NCBI RefSeq assembly: GCF_000518785.1
Contig: NZ_JAEG01000006.1
Coordinates: 434,001-498,000, forward strand
Direction of reading: 5' to 3'
DNA from: Paenirhizobium selenitireducens ATCC BAA-1503
GTDB taxonomy: Bacteria > Pseudomonadota > Alphaproteobacteria > Rhizobiales > Rhizobiaceae
Length of the DNA: 64,000 nucleotides
Shown: positions 34,879 through 43,627 of the stretch, in pieces
How the letters are laid out: the number at the start of each line of letters is the position of its first letter
Numbering within the stretch: position 1 is the stretch's first letter
The notes under the pieces: model-generated
Seen by the model: only the letters and a program-made list of their open reading frames with translations
Database searches by the model: none
Told to the model about the DNA's origin: nothing
Position numbers and translations under genes: made by a program

Positions 34879-36378
34879 ATGACCGAACAGAAGACCGCAG
34901 CACCCGCCCTCTCCTCCGACGTGACCGAAGTCCGCGCCCAGAAGCTCGCCCTCCTGCGCCAGCAGATCGGCGACGTCTATCCGGCGCACTTCCACCGCAC
35001 CATCACCAATGCGGAGCTTGCCGAGAAATATGCCGACCTGGAGCTGGACACCGAATCCGGCGACATCGTCACCGTCGCCGGCCGTGTCTACTCGTCGCGC
35101 AATTCCGGCATGTTCATGGACATCCACGACGCCTCGGGCAAGATCCAGATCTTCTCTCACAAGGACACGACCCCGGAGGAAGCCCGTGCGCTTCTGCCGA
35201 TGATCGACCTCGGCGACATCATCGGCGTCACCGGTGCGGTGCGTCGTACCAAGCGCGGCGAACTGACGATCAATGCGCATGAGATCACCATGCTCACCAA
35301 GTCGCTGCTGCCGATGCCGGAAAAGTATCACGGCCTCGCCGACATCGAGACGCGCTACCGCAAGCGCCATCTCGACCTCCTGACCAACGAGGAATCCAAG
35401 CTGCGCTTCCAGCAGCGCTCGAAGATCATCTCCGGCGTGCGCCGCTTCATGGAGAACGACGGCTTCATGGAAGTCGAGACGCCCATGCTGCAGACGATCT
35501 ACGGCGGCGCCACCGCCGAGCCCTTCAAGACCCACCACAACACGCTGAAGATGGACATGTTCCTGCGTATCGCGCCGGAACTCTATCTCAAGCGCACCCT
35601 GGTATCGGGCCTGTCGGACAAGGTTTTCGAGATCAACCGCAACTTCCGCAACGAAGGCGTCTCCACCCGGCACAATCCGGAATTCACCATGATGGAGTGC
35701 TACTGGGCCTATGCCGACTACGAGGACATCATGGACCTCGTCGAGCGCATGTTCTCGGAACTGGCGACGACCATCCACGGCACCACGGAAGTGCCCTATG
35801 GCGACAAGGTTCTGTCCTTCAAGGGCCCCTTCCGCCGCATCTCCATGCCCGGCGCCGTCAAGGAAAAGACCGGCATCGACTTCCTCGCCATCCAGACCGA
35901 CGAGGAGGCGCGCGCCGCCGCCCGTCACGCAGGCTTCGAAGTCGAGAAGGATTCGACCTGGGGCGAATGCCTCGCCTTCGTCTTCGAGGAAACCGTCGAG
36001 GGCGACCTGATCCAGCCGGCCCACGTCATCCACTTCCCGAAGGACATCTCGCCCTTCGCCAAGGAAGTGCCGGGCGAGCCGCGTCTCGTCGAGCGCTTCG
36101 AGACCTATGTCAACGGCTGGGAACTCGGCAACGCCTTCTCCGAACTCAACGATCCGGAAGAGCAGCGCGCCCGCATGGTCGAGCAGCTGACGCAGGCCCA
36201 TGCCCGCGGCGAAAAGGAGAAGGCCCTCGACGAGGACTTCCTCGATGCCATGGACCAGGGCATGCCGCCGGCCGGTGGCCTCGGCATCGGCGTCGACCGC
36301 CTGATCATGGTGCTGACCAACGCGCCGTCGATCCGCGACGTCATCCTCTTCCCGGCCCGCCGCCACAAGGGCGATTGA
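34879..36378 (+). CDS. lysS: Lysyl-tRNA synthetase, class II
   Basis: Charges tRNA-Lys; 499 residues. Seen: N-terminal OB-fold (VTVAGRVYSSRNSGMFMDIHD, 60-155), motif 2 KVFEINRNFRNEGVSTRHNPEF with the conserved Arg, and motif 3 GLGIGVDRLIMVLTN. Class II, not the archaeal-type class I enzyme. It follows gltX in the same direction and ends at a strong bidirectional terminator. Confidence 0.97.
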   Translation: MTEQKTAAPALSSDVTEVRAQKLALLRQQIGDVYPAHFHRTITNAELAEKYADLELDTESGDIVTVAGRVYSSRNSGMFMDIHDASGKIQIFSHKDTTPEEARALLPMIDLGDIIGVTGAVRRTKRGELTINAHEITMLTKSLLPMPEKYHGLADIETRYRKRHLDLLTNEESKLRFQQRSKIISGVRRFMENDGFMEVETPMLQTIYGGATAEPFKTHHNTLKMDMFLRIAPELYLKRTLVSGLSDKVFEINRNFRNEGVSTRHNPEFTMMECYWAYADYEDIMDLVERMFSELATTIHGTTEVPYGDKVLSFKGPFRRISMPGAVKEKTGIDFLAIQTDEEARAAARHAGFEVEKDSTWGECLAFVFEETVEGDLIQPAHVIHFPKDISPFAKEVPGEPRLVERFETYVNGWELGNAFSELNDPEEQRARMVEQLTQAHARGEKEKALDEDFLDAMDQGMPPAGGLGIGVDRLIMVLTNAPSIRDVILFPARRHKGD

Positions 36379-36399
36379 GCCGGCGCAGCAATGGGACGA

Positions 36400-36437
36400 A
36401 ACAACAAAGGCAACCCTCGCGGGTTGCCTTTGTTGTT
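36400..36437. terminator. Strong bidirectional terminator after lysS
   Basis: Seventeen-pair stem AACAACAAAGGCAACCC with its exact complement and a TCGC loop, A-rich on one side and T-rich on the other. It lies between lysS and the convergent secreted-protein gene. Confidence 0.9.
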
Positions 36438-36507
36438 TCTGGCGCCGGGAACCGGGACGACCTCGCGATGGCCGAAGGACAGGGCAAGGGCGCCAATCAC
36501 CGCCTGC

Positions 36508-37395
36508 TCACTCCTCGGAAAACGTCCACGCCACACGCGCCTTGAGAGGCGCGACGACCTGGCCGGAATTGTGCGAGGCCGAGCCTGCGACCGCGACCTC
36601 GGCGACGCCGGTCCAGGCTCCGTCCCGCCCTGCGGGCTGGTCGAAGAGTTCGATGACCTGCTTGCCCTCGATGAGCGGCACGGCCCGCTCGTCGGTGAAG
36701 GCGCCGGGTCCCAGCGTCACCGGAACCGCGAGCTTGGCGGCGGGAAGCCGCAGGCTCATATGGCCTGTCTGCCGGTCGAGGGTGAGTTCGACGGCGCAGG
36801 CGGCGTCCATCAGGCCGAAATCGTCCTTGGGCAGCGTCAGGCTGCCATTGCGGGTGAAACGGTAGGCGCGGGCCGGCTCCGGCGGCGGGATATAGACGCC
36901 GCTCAGCACATCCTCGACGACCAGCGTACCGGCGGCGCAGGTGCCGGCGCGATCGCCGGCAAAATTGCCGTAGCGGCCGGGCTGCTGGCCCGTCATCTGC
37001 TGGAACGGATTGCCACCGCCGGTCTTGGCGAATTCCATCATCGTGCGGGTCAGGCATTGCTGGTCTTGGCCGCAGGCATCGATCTTCGCCTTCAGATCCT
37101 CCATTGCCGGCGGCAGGGCGGCGCCGGCCTTGCTCCCGGAGACGATCGGCAAGCCGTTATTGCCGACATCGACGACGGCAAACGCGATTTCCAGCGTCCG
37201 CCGGGCGTCGATGGCCGCCCATTCCACACCGTTGGGAAGATCGACGCGATTCCTGCCGGAAAGTTCGATGCTGACATCGAGCCTGCCGCGCGGATTGCCG
37301 GCAAACGGATCCTGCGCGCAGGCCATGGCGGGGAACGTCAGAAACAGGCTCGACAAGGCAAGGGCAAGGCGCACGGCAACCTCCGGCAATCGCAT
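36508..37395 (-). CDS. Secreted protein of unknown function
   Basis: I do not recognise a family. 295 residues with a signal peptide, MRLPEVAVRLALALSSLFLTFPAMACA, so exported. The mature part has several cysteines (CGQDQQC pair, CAAG and ACAVEL), which could form disulfides, and beta-rich stretches such as VVEDVLSGVYIPPPEPARAYRF. ATG 37395 is chosen because the sequence before it (to 37629) is basic, low-quality frame. It converges on the lysS terminator and lies 185 bases downstream of the ABM gene in the same direction. Confidence 0.7.
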   Translation of the reverse strand: MRLPEVAVRLALALSSLFLTFPAMACAQDPFAGNPRGRLDVSIELSGRNRVDLPNGVEWAAIDARRTLEIAFAVVDVGNNGLPIVSGSKAGAALPPAMEDLKAKIDACGQDQQCLTRTMMEFAKTGGGNPFQQMTGQQPGRYGNFAGDRAGTCAAGTLVVEDVLSGVYIPPPEPARAYRFTRNGSLTLPKDDFGLMDAACAVELTLDRQTGHMSLRLPAAKLAVPVTLGPGAFTDERAVPLIEGKQVIELFDQPAGRDGAWTGVAEVAVAGSASHNSGQVVAPLKARVAWTFSEE

Positions 37396-37508
37396 CCGCC
37401 TGTCATAGCGACCCGTGACTTTCGCGCCAACACGGCGAAGAGGGCAAAGAACTATGAGAGGCTGCAAAGAGTTATGCGCGACTGCCGACCTGCGGGGCCG
37501 GCAGGGAC

Positions 37509-37530
37509 CGGGGCGGAATCGACCGCCCCG
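37509..37530 (-). terminator. Hairpin after the ABM gene
   Basis: CGGGGCGG and CCGCCCCG around AATCGA, 50 bases past the ABM stop. No T run follows, so termination is uncertain. Confidence 0.45.
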
Positions 37531-37579
37531 ACGGCGACAAGTCGCTGGCACGGCGCAGCCGTGGGCGCCGGGAGCCGTC

Positions 37580-37897
37580 CTACCGTTCGAGGGTGAAGAC
37601 CACTTCGTAGAGGCCGGGGCTGGCCACACCGTATTTCTTGTTCTCCGCGATCAGCCCCCGGGCATTCAGCCGGTCGATGACCCGCCGGGCTGCGTCCATG
37701 TTCTCCGTCTGGGCGTAATTGACGACCCGTGTGCCATCGAGACATCGGTGAAGACTGGCCGAAATCCATCCGGGCTCCTCGCGGGCGACCTTCGCCGTCT
37801 CGGCGAGAAAGGCGATCATCGCGTCCTGGCCGCCTGGCGGGACCGTAAAGACATTGATCTGCGTAACGATAGCGGTATTCGCAAGGATGATGGGCAT
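37580..37897 (-). CDS. Antibiotic biosynthesis monooxygenase (ABM) domain protein
   Basis: Small ferredoxin-like dimeric alpha-beta barrel protein, 105 residues. Seen: AIVTQINVFTVPPGGQDAMIAFLAETAKVAREEPGWISASLHRCLDGTRVVNYAQTENMDA, the ABM fold pattern with the conserved EPG and NYAQ elements. Members are quinol or haem-independent monooxygenases or haem-degrading enzymes; substrate unknown. CTGGAG precedes ATG 37897. The 313 bases upstream (37898-38210) hold no gene that I can support. Confidence 0.82.
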   Translation of the reverse strand: MPIILANTAIVTQINVFTVPPGGQDAMIAFLAETAKVAREEPGWISASLHRCLDGTRVVNYAQTENMDAARRVIDRLNARGLIAENKKYGVASPGLYEVVFTLER

Positions 37898-38210
37898 GTG
37901 CGTTCTCCAGGGTTGGAGGCGCGGCGGCCGGCGTCAGGACGCGAACAAGTTCAGGCACGCGTCAAGCCGCCAGCCTTCGCGCCGGTTGCTTGCCGCGGGT
38001 CCGCCGAAGGGGCGGTACGGAGCCTTCCATGAGAAGAGAACGGGCTTACCATTGCCGTCCTGGGTCCTTTTCGACCGGTCCAGCCTAGCGAATGACGCCC
38101 GGAGCGGCAAGATCGCATGCCGGGCCGGGCCGAGCGATCGCAATGTCAGACCCGTGTCGGGCATTTGCCGGAATACCGGCCCTGATGCCGGCCCTCGACC
38201 AGGGCACGCC

Positions 38211-39818
38211 TCAGTGGGTTGCCTCGGCGTGCTTTTCGGCGTCGGCCTTGGCGCTCGCCTTCGGCGGCAGGATGTCGGAATCCTCGGCCGGCATCTCGCC
38301 GGCGGCCGGCGCAGCACTCGCGCCCTCCAGCGGCTGGGATCTCAGCTTCTCCAGCCACGCGGCGCCGGCGGCTTTCGCCTTGCCTTCCGCCGCAGGTTCA
38401 GGGGCGGCCTCGGGTTCTGCAGCCGCAGCATCTTCGGCCGGTGCGGCGTCATGCTCCGCAGGTGCAGCCGCCTCTTCCGGCGCAGCCGTTTCGGCCGGTG
38501 CGGCTTCGTGGCTGGCAGCGGCGTCGCCCGACGTCGCAGGTGCGGGCGCTTCTTCATCGCCACCAAGCACCATGCCCTTCAGCGACGAGAACCAGCCGCC
38601 GCTCTCGGCCGGTGCTGGGGCCGGTTCGGCCCCCTTGGCATGGGCGTCGGCCTCGGCGGCAGGCGGGGCCACAGCCTCGTCCTGAGCGCCTTCGCCAGCC
38701 GGCATTTCGTGGGCGGGAGCCGCTTCGGCGGCATGGCCGGCATCCGCAGCGTGCGCGTCGGCTTCGACCGGCGCAGCAGAATGGGCATCCGCGGGGGCTG
38801 CGTCATGAGCACTCGCCGGTTCGGCGGCGGGGACAGCCGCGTGATCATCGGCGGGGGCTTCTGCGTGGCCGTCGGTCGGCGCGACCGCATGGTCTGCCGG
38901 AGCCGCATCATGGCCATCGACAGGCGCCGTAGCATCGTGGCCGGCATCCGCACCTTGGCCGTCTTCAGCCGGCGCTTTCTCATCCGAGCCGAACACCATT
39001 CCGGTGATCGAATCGAGCCAGCCCTTGCTTTCCGTGGCCCCCTGCTCGGGCGCTGCCGCGCCATGTGCATCGGTCGCGGCTTCCGCACCATGCTCGGCGG
39101 CCGGGGCTTCCGCTCCGTGACCATCGGCGGGCGCTGCCTCGCCATGACCGTCGGCAGGGGCTGCTTCGCCATGGCCGGCCGGCGCACCGTGCTCGGCAGG
39201 CGCCCCGTGTTCGGCAGGCGCGCCATGCCCCTCGGGAACGACCACTTCGGGCTTGATGCAATCGGTCTTGTCGTCGAGCCGGGCGACCAGCGTCTCGATG
39301 TCCGCCTCGGGAAGGGCGATCTTCTCGCCGTAGAACAGCCCGTCGGCATTCGCCGGCTTGTCGACATAACGCGCGGTAAACACCTGGCCGTTCGCCTCTT
39401 CCGGCACGCGGCTCGGATCGGCAATGTAGACGACATCGGCGCCGACAGCGCGGCCGCGCATCGCCGAACGGTCGCTCGGCCCGTTCTTGTCCAGCACGAC
39501 CACCTGCACGAGGTCCGGCTTTTCGCGCTCGTAGACGGCACCCGCCACGCGAAGCGCGGTCTTGACGCGCGTCATGCCGTCGCCAGGCTCATCCGTGGTG
39601 ATGTATTTGCGGACCCAGAAGCGGTCCTTCTTCTTGATCGTGACGGTCTTGACCTCGGTGCATTCGAGGCCGTTCAGGTCCGCATAGGACGGGCCGAGGA
39701 TGGCGTCGGTGCCGATGAACACGGCTGCGGCACCGGTCGCGCCGCACAGGACAAGCACACCGCCAAAGGCGAGGACGATCTTGCGAGAGATCCGGATCTT
39801 GCTGAAAAGACCCTTCAC
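38211..39818 (-). CDS. Membrane-anchored His-rich Ala/Pro/Glu repeat protein
   Basis: Unrecognised protein, 535 residues. Seen: basic N-terminus KIRISRK, one membrane helix (14-36), a globular region (45-187) bounded by Cys53 and Cys187, then a long low-complexity tail with 23 His, mostly as GHG, EHG, DGH and AHA units. Tandem units include AEHGAP (203-214) and ADGHGEAAP (222-239). Three short Trp helices punctuate the tail: GWLDSITGMVFG at 266, GWFSSLKGMVLG at 408 and AAWLEKL at 487; the first two are clear repeats. Start is GTG 39818 with GGAG eight bases upstream; no ATG fits. Divergent from sitABCD across Mur-like boxes, so a metal-binding or metal-buffering envelope role is inferred, not shown. 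Confidence 0.75.
   Translation of the reverse strand: MKGLFSKIRISRKIVLAFGGVLVLCGATGAAAVFIGTDAILGPSYADLNGLECTEVKTVTIKKKDRFWVRKYITTDEPGDGMTRVKTALRVAGAVYEREKPDLVQVVVLDKNGPSDRSAMRGRAVGADVVYIADPSRVPEEANGQVFTARYVDKPANADGLFYGEKIALPEADIETLVARLDDKTDCIKPEVVVPEGHGAPAEHGAPAEHGAPAGHGEAAPADGHGEAAPADGHGAEAPAAEHGAEAATDAHGAAAPEQGATESKGWLDSITGMVFGSDEKAPAEDGQGADAGHDATAPVDGHDAAPADHAVAPTDGHAEAPADDHAAVPAAEPASAHDAAPADAHSAAPVEADAHAADAGHAAEAAPAHEMPAGEGAQDEAVAPPAAEADAHAKGAEPAPAPAESGGWFSSLKGMVLGGDEEAPAPATSGDAAASHEAAPAETAAPEEAAAPAEHDAAPAEDAAAAEPEAAPEPAAEGKAKAAGAAWLEKLRSQPLEGASAAPAAGEMPAEDSDILPPKASAKADAEKHAEATH
39102..39235. repeat. Tandem repeats inside the His-rich gene
   Basis: Imperfect 18-base units encode AEHGAP/AGHG and 27-base units encode ADGHGEAAP. 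Such DNA repeats can change length by slippage or recombination, so tail length may vary between strains. Confidence 0.6.
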
Positions 39819-39966
39819 GCCATGAACTCCGACATCAATCCCGCCCCGCCTCAACACGCAATACTGACGTCGATACTTGCCACAACGGTCTTGATGAAGG
39901 TTTAATCCAGTCGCGACAATCCGCTGTACATCGCCCGGTTTGCCGCCAATTCCGGCGATTTTGGTC

Positions 39967-40039
39967 TTTTTGCGAGCCATTCGCAAAAACCATTGACAAT
40001 CGGATTTTCCGCCTTAGCTTTTAATGAGAATTATTCGCA
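39967..40039. promoter_or_regulatory. Two Mur-like boxes and sitA promoter
   Basis: Box 1 TGCGAGCCATTCGCA (39971-39985) extends to a 9-bp-arm palindrome over 39967-39989 (TTTTTGCGA and TCGCAAAAA). Box 2 TGAGAATTATTCGCA (40025-40039) matches TG[C/A]GA-N5-TCGCA. TTGACA at 39993-39998 lies between them. Two Mur sites upstream of sitABCD are known in Rhizobium leguminosarum, where Mur represses with manganese. Confidence 0.75.
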
Positions 40040-40058
40040 AGAAGCCCCAGGAGTTTCC

Positions 40059-40946
40059 ATGCTGCCCCGCATCGCCGGCTTTCTCGCTGCCGCCATCATC
40101 CTGCTGCCGCTTGGCGCAGCGGCTGCCGAGAAGCCGAAGGTCATTACCACCTTCACCGTCATCGCCGACATTGCCCGCAATGTCGCGGGCGACATGGCCG
40201 AGGTCGACAGCATCACCAAACCCGGCGCCGAGATCCACAACTACCAGCCGACGCCCCGCGACATCCTCAAGGCACGAGATGCAGATCTCGTCCTGTGGAA
40301 CGGCCTCAACCTGGAACGCTGGTTCGAAAAGTTCCTTGCCAATCTCGGCTCGGTGCCGGCCGCCGTCATCAGCGACGGCGTGCAGCCGATCAGCATTTCC
40401 GGCGGCGGCTATGACGGCAAGCCCAACCCGCATGCCTGGATGTCGCCGGACAATGCGCTGATCTATGTCGAGAACATCCGCAAGGCGCTGGCCGAGGTCG
40501 ATCCCGACCACGCCGAGGCCTATGCTGCGAACGCCAAGGCCTATTCCGACAAGATCCGGGCCGAGATCGAGCCGATGAAGGCGCAGATCGCCGCTCTGCC
40601 GGCCGAAAAGCGCTGGCTGGTGACCAGCGAGGGCGCGTTCTCCTATCTGGCCCGCGATCTGGGCCTGAAGGAACTCTTCCTCTGGCCGGTCAATGCCGAT
40701 GCGCAGGGCACGCCGCAGCAGGTGCGCGCCGTGATCGACGCCATGCGCGAAAACCGGATTGCCGTGATCTTCTCCGAGAGCACGATCTCCGACAAGCCGG
40801 CCCGCCAGGTGGCCGAGGAAACCGGGGCTGCCTATGGCGGCGTGCTTTATGTCGACTCGCTGAGCGAGGAGGGCGGCCCGGTTCCGACCTATCTCGACCT
40901 GCTGAAGGTCACCGTCTCGACCATCGCCGAGGGGCTTGCCCGATGA
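40059..40946 (+). CDS. sitA: Manganese/iron ABC transporter binding protein SitA
   Basis: Cluster A-I periplasmic metal-binding protein, 295 residues. Seen: signal peptide MLPRIAGFLAAAIILLPLGAAAA, IHNYQPTPRDILKARDADLVLWNGLNLE with the first His ligand, NPHAWMSPDNALIYVENI with the second His, then the conserved Glu and Asp of the site near FSESTI and YVDSLS. The His, His, Glu, Asp set and lack of a His-rich loop favour manganese or iron over zinc. CAGGAG precedes ATG 40059. First gene of sitABCD. Confidence 0.95.
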   Translation: MLPRIAGFLAAAIILLPLGAAAAEKPKVITTFTVIADIARNVAGDMAEVDSITKPGAEIHNYQPTPRDILKARDADLVLWNGLNLERWFEKFLANLGSVPAAVISDGVQPISISGGGYDGKPNPHAWMSPDNALIYVENIRKALAEVDPDHAEAYAANAKAYSDKIRAEIEPMKAQIAALPAEKRWLVTSEGAFSYLARDLGLKELFLWPVNADAQGTPQQVRAVIDAMRENRIAVIFSESTISDKPARQVAEETGAAYGGVLYVDSLSEEGGPVPTYLDLLKVTVSTIAEGLAR

Positions 40947-41842
40947 TCATGGGACCCAGCACCAGAACCCGGCCCGAGGGCCTGACCGCCAAGAATGTGA
41001 CGGTCACCTACCGCAACGGCCTGACGGCGCTCAAGGCCGCGAGCTTCTCGATCCCGAAGGGCACGATCACCGCGCTCGTCGGCGTCAACGGCGCCGGCAA
41101 GTCGACCCTGTTCAAGGCCATCATGGGCTTCGTTCCGCTCGCCGCCGGCGAGATCAGCGTACTCGGCATGAGCGTGCGCCAGGCGCTGCGCCAGAACCTC
41201 ATCGCCTATGTACCCCAGGCCGAGGAAGTCGACTGGGACTTTCCGGTCCTGGTCGAGGACGTGGTGATGATGGGCCGCTACGGCCACATGAACTTCTTCC
41301 GCATCCCCTCGCGCACCGACCACAAGATGGTCGCCGACGCTTTGGCGCGGGTCGGCATGAGCGACTTCCGCAAGCGCCAGATCGGCGAACTGTCCGGCGG
41401 CCAGCGCAAGCGCGTCTTCCTCGCCCGGGCTCTCGCCCAGGAAGGACAGGTGATCCTGCTCGACGAACCTTTCACCGGCGTCGACGTCAACACCGAGGAA
41501 CAGATCGTCGCGCTGATGCGGGACCTGCGGTCCGAAGGCCGCGTCATGCTGGTCTCGACCCACAATCTCGGCAGCGTGCCGGAATTCTGCGACCGTACCA
41601 TTTTCGTCAAGGGCACGGTGATCGCGTCGGGCCCGACCGAGGAGACCTTCACCGAGGAGAACCTGAAGACCGCCTTCGGCGGGGCGCTCCGCCACTTCGT
41701 TCTCGGCGGTGCCGACCTGCATGACGACGCGGATGCGCGCCAGCTCAAGGTCATCACCGACGACGAACGCCCCTTCGTCATCTACGGCACGCCGCAGGCG
41801 GGAAAAGCCCCGGAAAGAACCAATGACAAGCCTTCTGCTTGA
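40943..41842 (+). CDS. sitB: Manganese/iron ABC transporter ATPase SitB
   Basis: ATP-binding subunit, 299 residues. Seen: Walker A GVNGAGKST, Q-loop YVPQAEEVDWDFPVLVEDVVMMGRYG typical of metal importers, signature LSGGQRKRV and Walker B VILLDEPFTGVD. ATG 40943 overlaps the sitA stop by four bases (ATGA). Confidence 0.95.
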   Translation: MIMGPSTRTRPEGLTAKNVTVTYRNGLTALKAASFSIPKGTITALVGVNGAGKSTLFKAIMGFVPLAAGEISVLGMSVRQALRQNLIAYVPQAEEVDWDFPVLVEDVVMMGRYGHMNFFRIPSRTDHKMVADALARVGMSDFRKRQIGELSGGQRKRVFLARALAQEGQVILLDEPFTGVDVNTEEQIVALMRDLRSEGRVMLVSTHNLGSVPEFCDRTIFVKGTVIASGPTEETFTEENLKTAFGGALRHFVLGGADLHDDADARQLKVITDDERPFVIYGTPQAGKAPERTNDKPSA

Positions 41843-42683
41843 GCCCTTCACCTATGACTACATGCGCAACGCCATCCTGGTAAGCGCGCTCGTCGGCGGG
41901 GTCTGCGGCTTCCTCTCCGCCTATCTCATGCTGAAGGGCTGGTCGCTGATCGGCGACGCCCTCTCGCACGCCATCGTCCCGGGCGTGGCCGGCGCCTACA
42001 TGCTCGGCCTGCCCTTTGCCTTCGGCGCCTTCATCTCCGGCGGGCTCGCCGCCGCCGCCATGCTCTTCCTCAACCAGCGCACGCGGCTCAAGGAAGACGC
42101 GATCATCGGCCTGATCTTCACCTCCTTCTTCGGTCTCGGCCTGTTCATGGTCTCGCTCTCGCCGGTCTCGGTGAACATCCAGACCATCGTGCTCGGCAAT
42201 ATTCTCGCCATCACCCCGGCCGACACACTGCAGCTCGTCCTGATCGGCGGCGTCAGCCTCGTGGTGCTGACCGCCAAGTGGAAGGACTTCATGGTCGCCT
42301 TCTTCGACGAGAACCATGCCCGCTCCATCGGCCTGCGCCCCGACCTGTTGAAAGTCGTCTTCTTCACCCTGCTCGCGGGTTCGACGGTCGCAGCCCTCCA
42401 GACGGTCGGCGCCTTCCTCGTCGTCGCCATGGTCGTGACGCCGGGTGCCACCGCCTATCTGCTGACCGACCGCTTCCAGCGGCTGATCGTGCTCGCCTTC
42501 CTGATCGGCGCCGGAACGAGTTTTGTCGGCGCCTATGCGAGCTATTTCCTCGACGGGGCAACCGGCGGCGTCATCGTCGTGCTGCAGACCGCACTCTTCC
42601 TGCTCGCCTTCGTCTTCGCCCCGAAGCACGGCCTCCTCGCCGCCCGCCGGCGCGCGGCGCAAGCCCTGGAGCCGACGCCATGA
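41823..42683 (+). CDS. sitC: Manganese/iron ABC transporter permease SitC
   Basis: ABC-3 family permease, 286 residues with about eight helices. Seen: YLMLKGWSLIGDALSHAIVPGVAGAYMLGLPFAFGAF and LQTVGAFLVVAMVVTPGATAYLLTDRF. Start ATG 41823 overlaps sitB by 20 bases. Paralogous to sitD; both are needed in known Sit systems. Confidence 0.95.
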   Translation: MTSLLLEPFTYDYMRNAILVSALVGGVCGFLSAYLMLKGWSLIGDALSHAIVPGVAGAYMLGLPFAFGAFISGGLAAAAMLFLNQRTRLKEDAIIGLIFTSFFGLGLFMVSLSPVSVNIQTIVLGNILAITPADTLQLVLIGGVSLVVLTAKWKDFMVAFFDENHARSIGLRPDLLKVVFFTLLAGSTVAALQTVGAFLVVAMVVTPGATAYLLTDRFQRLIVLAFLIGAGTSFVGAYASYFLDGATGGVIVVLQTALFLLAFVFAPKHGLLAARRRAAQALEPTP

Positions 42684-43543
42684 ACAACGAGACCGTCGAA
42701 CTTCTGCTTCTGCCGTTCCAGCTGCCCTTCATGCAGTCGGCCTTCGCCGTGACCCTGATGATCGCCGTGCCGATGGCGCTGCTCTCCTGCTTCCTGGTGC
42801 TCAAGGGCTGGTCGCTGATGGGCGACGCGGTGTCCCATGCCGTGCTGCCCGGCGTCGTCATCGCCTACATGGTCGGTTTGCCGCTCGCCCTCGGCGCCTT
42901 CGTCGCCGGCATGATCTGCGCGCTCGCCACCGGCTATGTGAAGGAGAACAGCCGGATCAAGGAGGACACGGTGCTCGGCATCGTCTTCTCCGGCATGTTC
43001 GGTCTCGGCATCGTGCTGTTCGTCAAGGTCGAGTCCGACGTCCATCTCGACCATATCCTGTTCGGCGACATGCTCGGCATCCTGCCCTCCGACCTGATCG
43101 AGACCGGCCTGATCGCCCTTGCCGCGACTGCCTTCCTGGTGATCCTGCGGAAGGACCTTCTCGCCCATGCCTTCGATCCGCAGCACGCCCGCGCCATCGG
43201 CCTGCCAGTCCGCCTCCTGCACTACGGCTTGCTGGCCGTGCTGTCGCTGACCGTGGTCGGCGCATTGAAAGCCGTCGGCATCATCCTCTCGGTTGCCATG
43301 CTGGTCACCCCCGGCGCCATCGCCTTCCTGATCACCCGCCGGTTCCAGACCATGCTGGTCGCCGCCGTCATCGTCGCGGTCACCGCCACGATCCTCGGCA
43401 TCTATCTCAGCTTCCTGATCGACAGCGCGCCGGCGCCGACGATCGTCCTGCTGATGACCGCCATGTTCATCCTCGCCTTCCTGCGCACCGTCTGGAAGGC
43501 GCGGGATCTGCGCAGGCAGCCGGCGCCGGAGACCGACGGTTAG
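42680..43543 (+). CDS. sitD: Manganese/iron ABC transporter permease SitD
   Basis: Second ABC-3 permease, 287 residues. Seen: FLVLKGWSLMGDAVSHAVLPGVVIAYMVGLPLALGAF and LKAVGIILSVAMLVTPGAIAFLITRRF, closely parallel to SitC. ATG 42680 overlaps the sitC stop by four bases. Last gene of sitABCD. Confidence 0.95.
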   Translation: MNNETVELLLLPFQLPFMQSAFAVTLMIAVPMALLSCFLVLKGWSLMGDAVSHAVLPGVVIAYMVGLPLALGAFVAGMICALATGYVKENSRIKEDTVLGIVFSGMFGLGIVLFVKVESDVHLDHILFGDMLGILPSDLIETGLIALAATAFLVILRKDLLAHAFDPQHARAIGLPVRLLHYGLLAVLSLTVVGALKAVGIILSVAMLVTPGAIAFLITRRFQTMLVAAVIVAVTATILGIYLSFLIDSAPAPTIVLLMTAMFILAFLRTVWKARDLRRQPAPETDG

Positions 43544-43627
43544 CCTTGCCGGATTTGCCTTGGGTCAAGTCGCTTCCTTCGGACGTCGTCTAGGGTTAGC
43601 GTCACGCCTGAACGAGGACCGAGCCCG

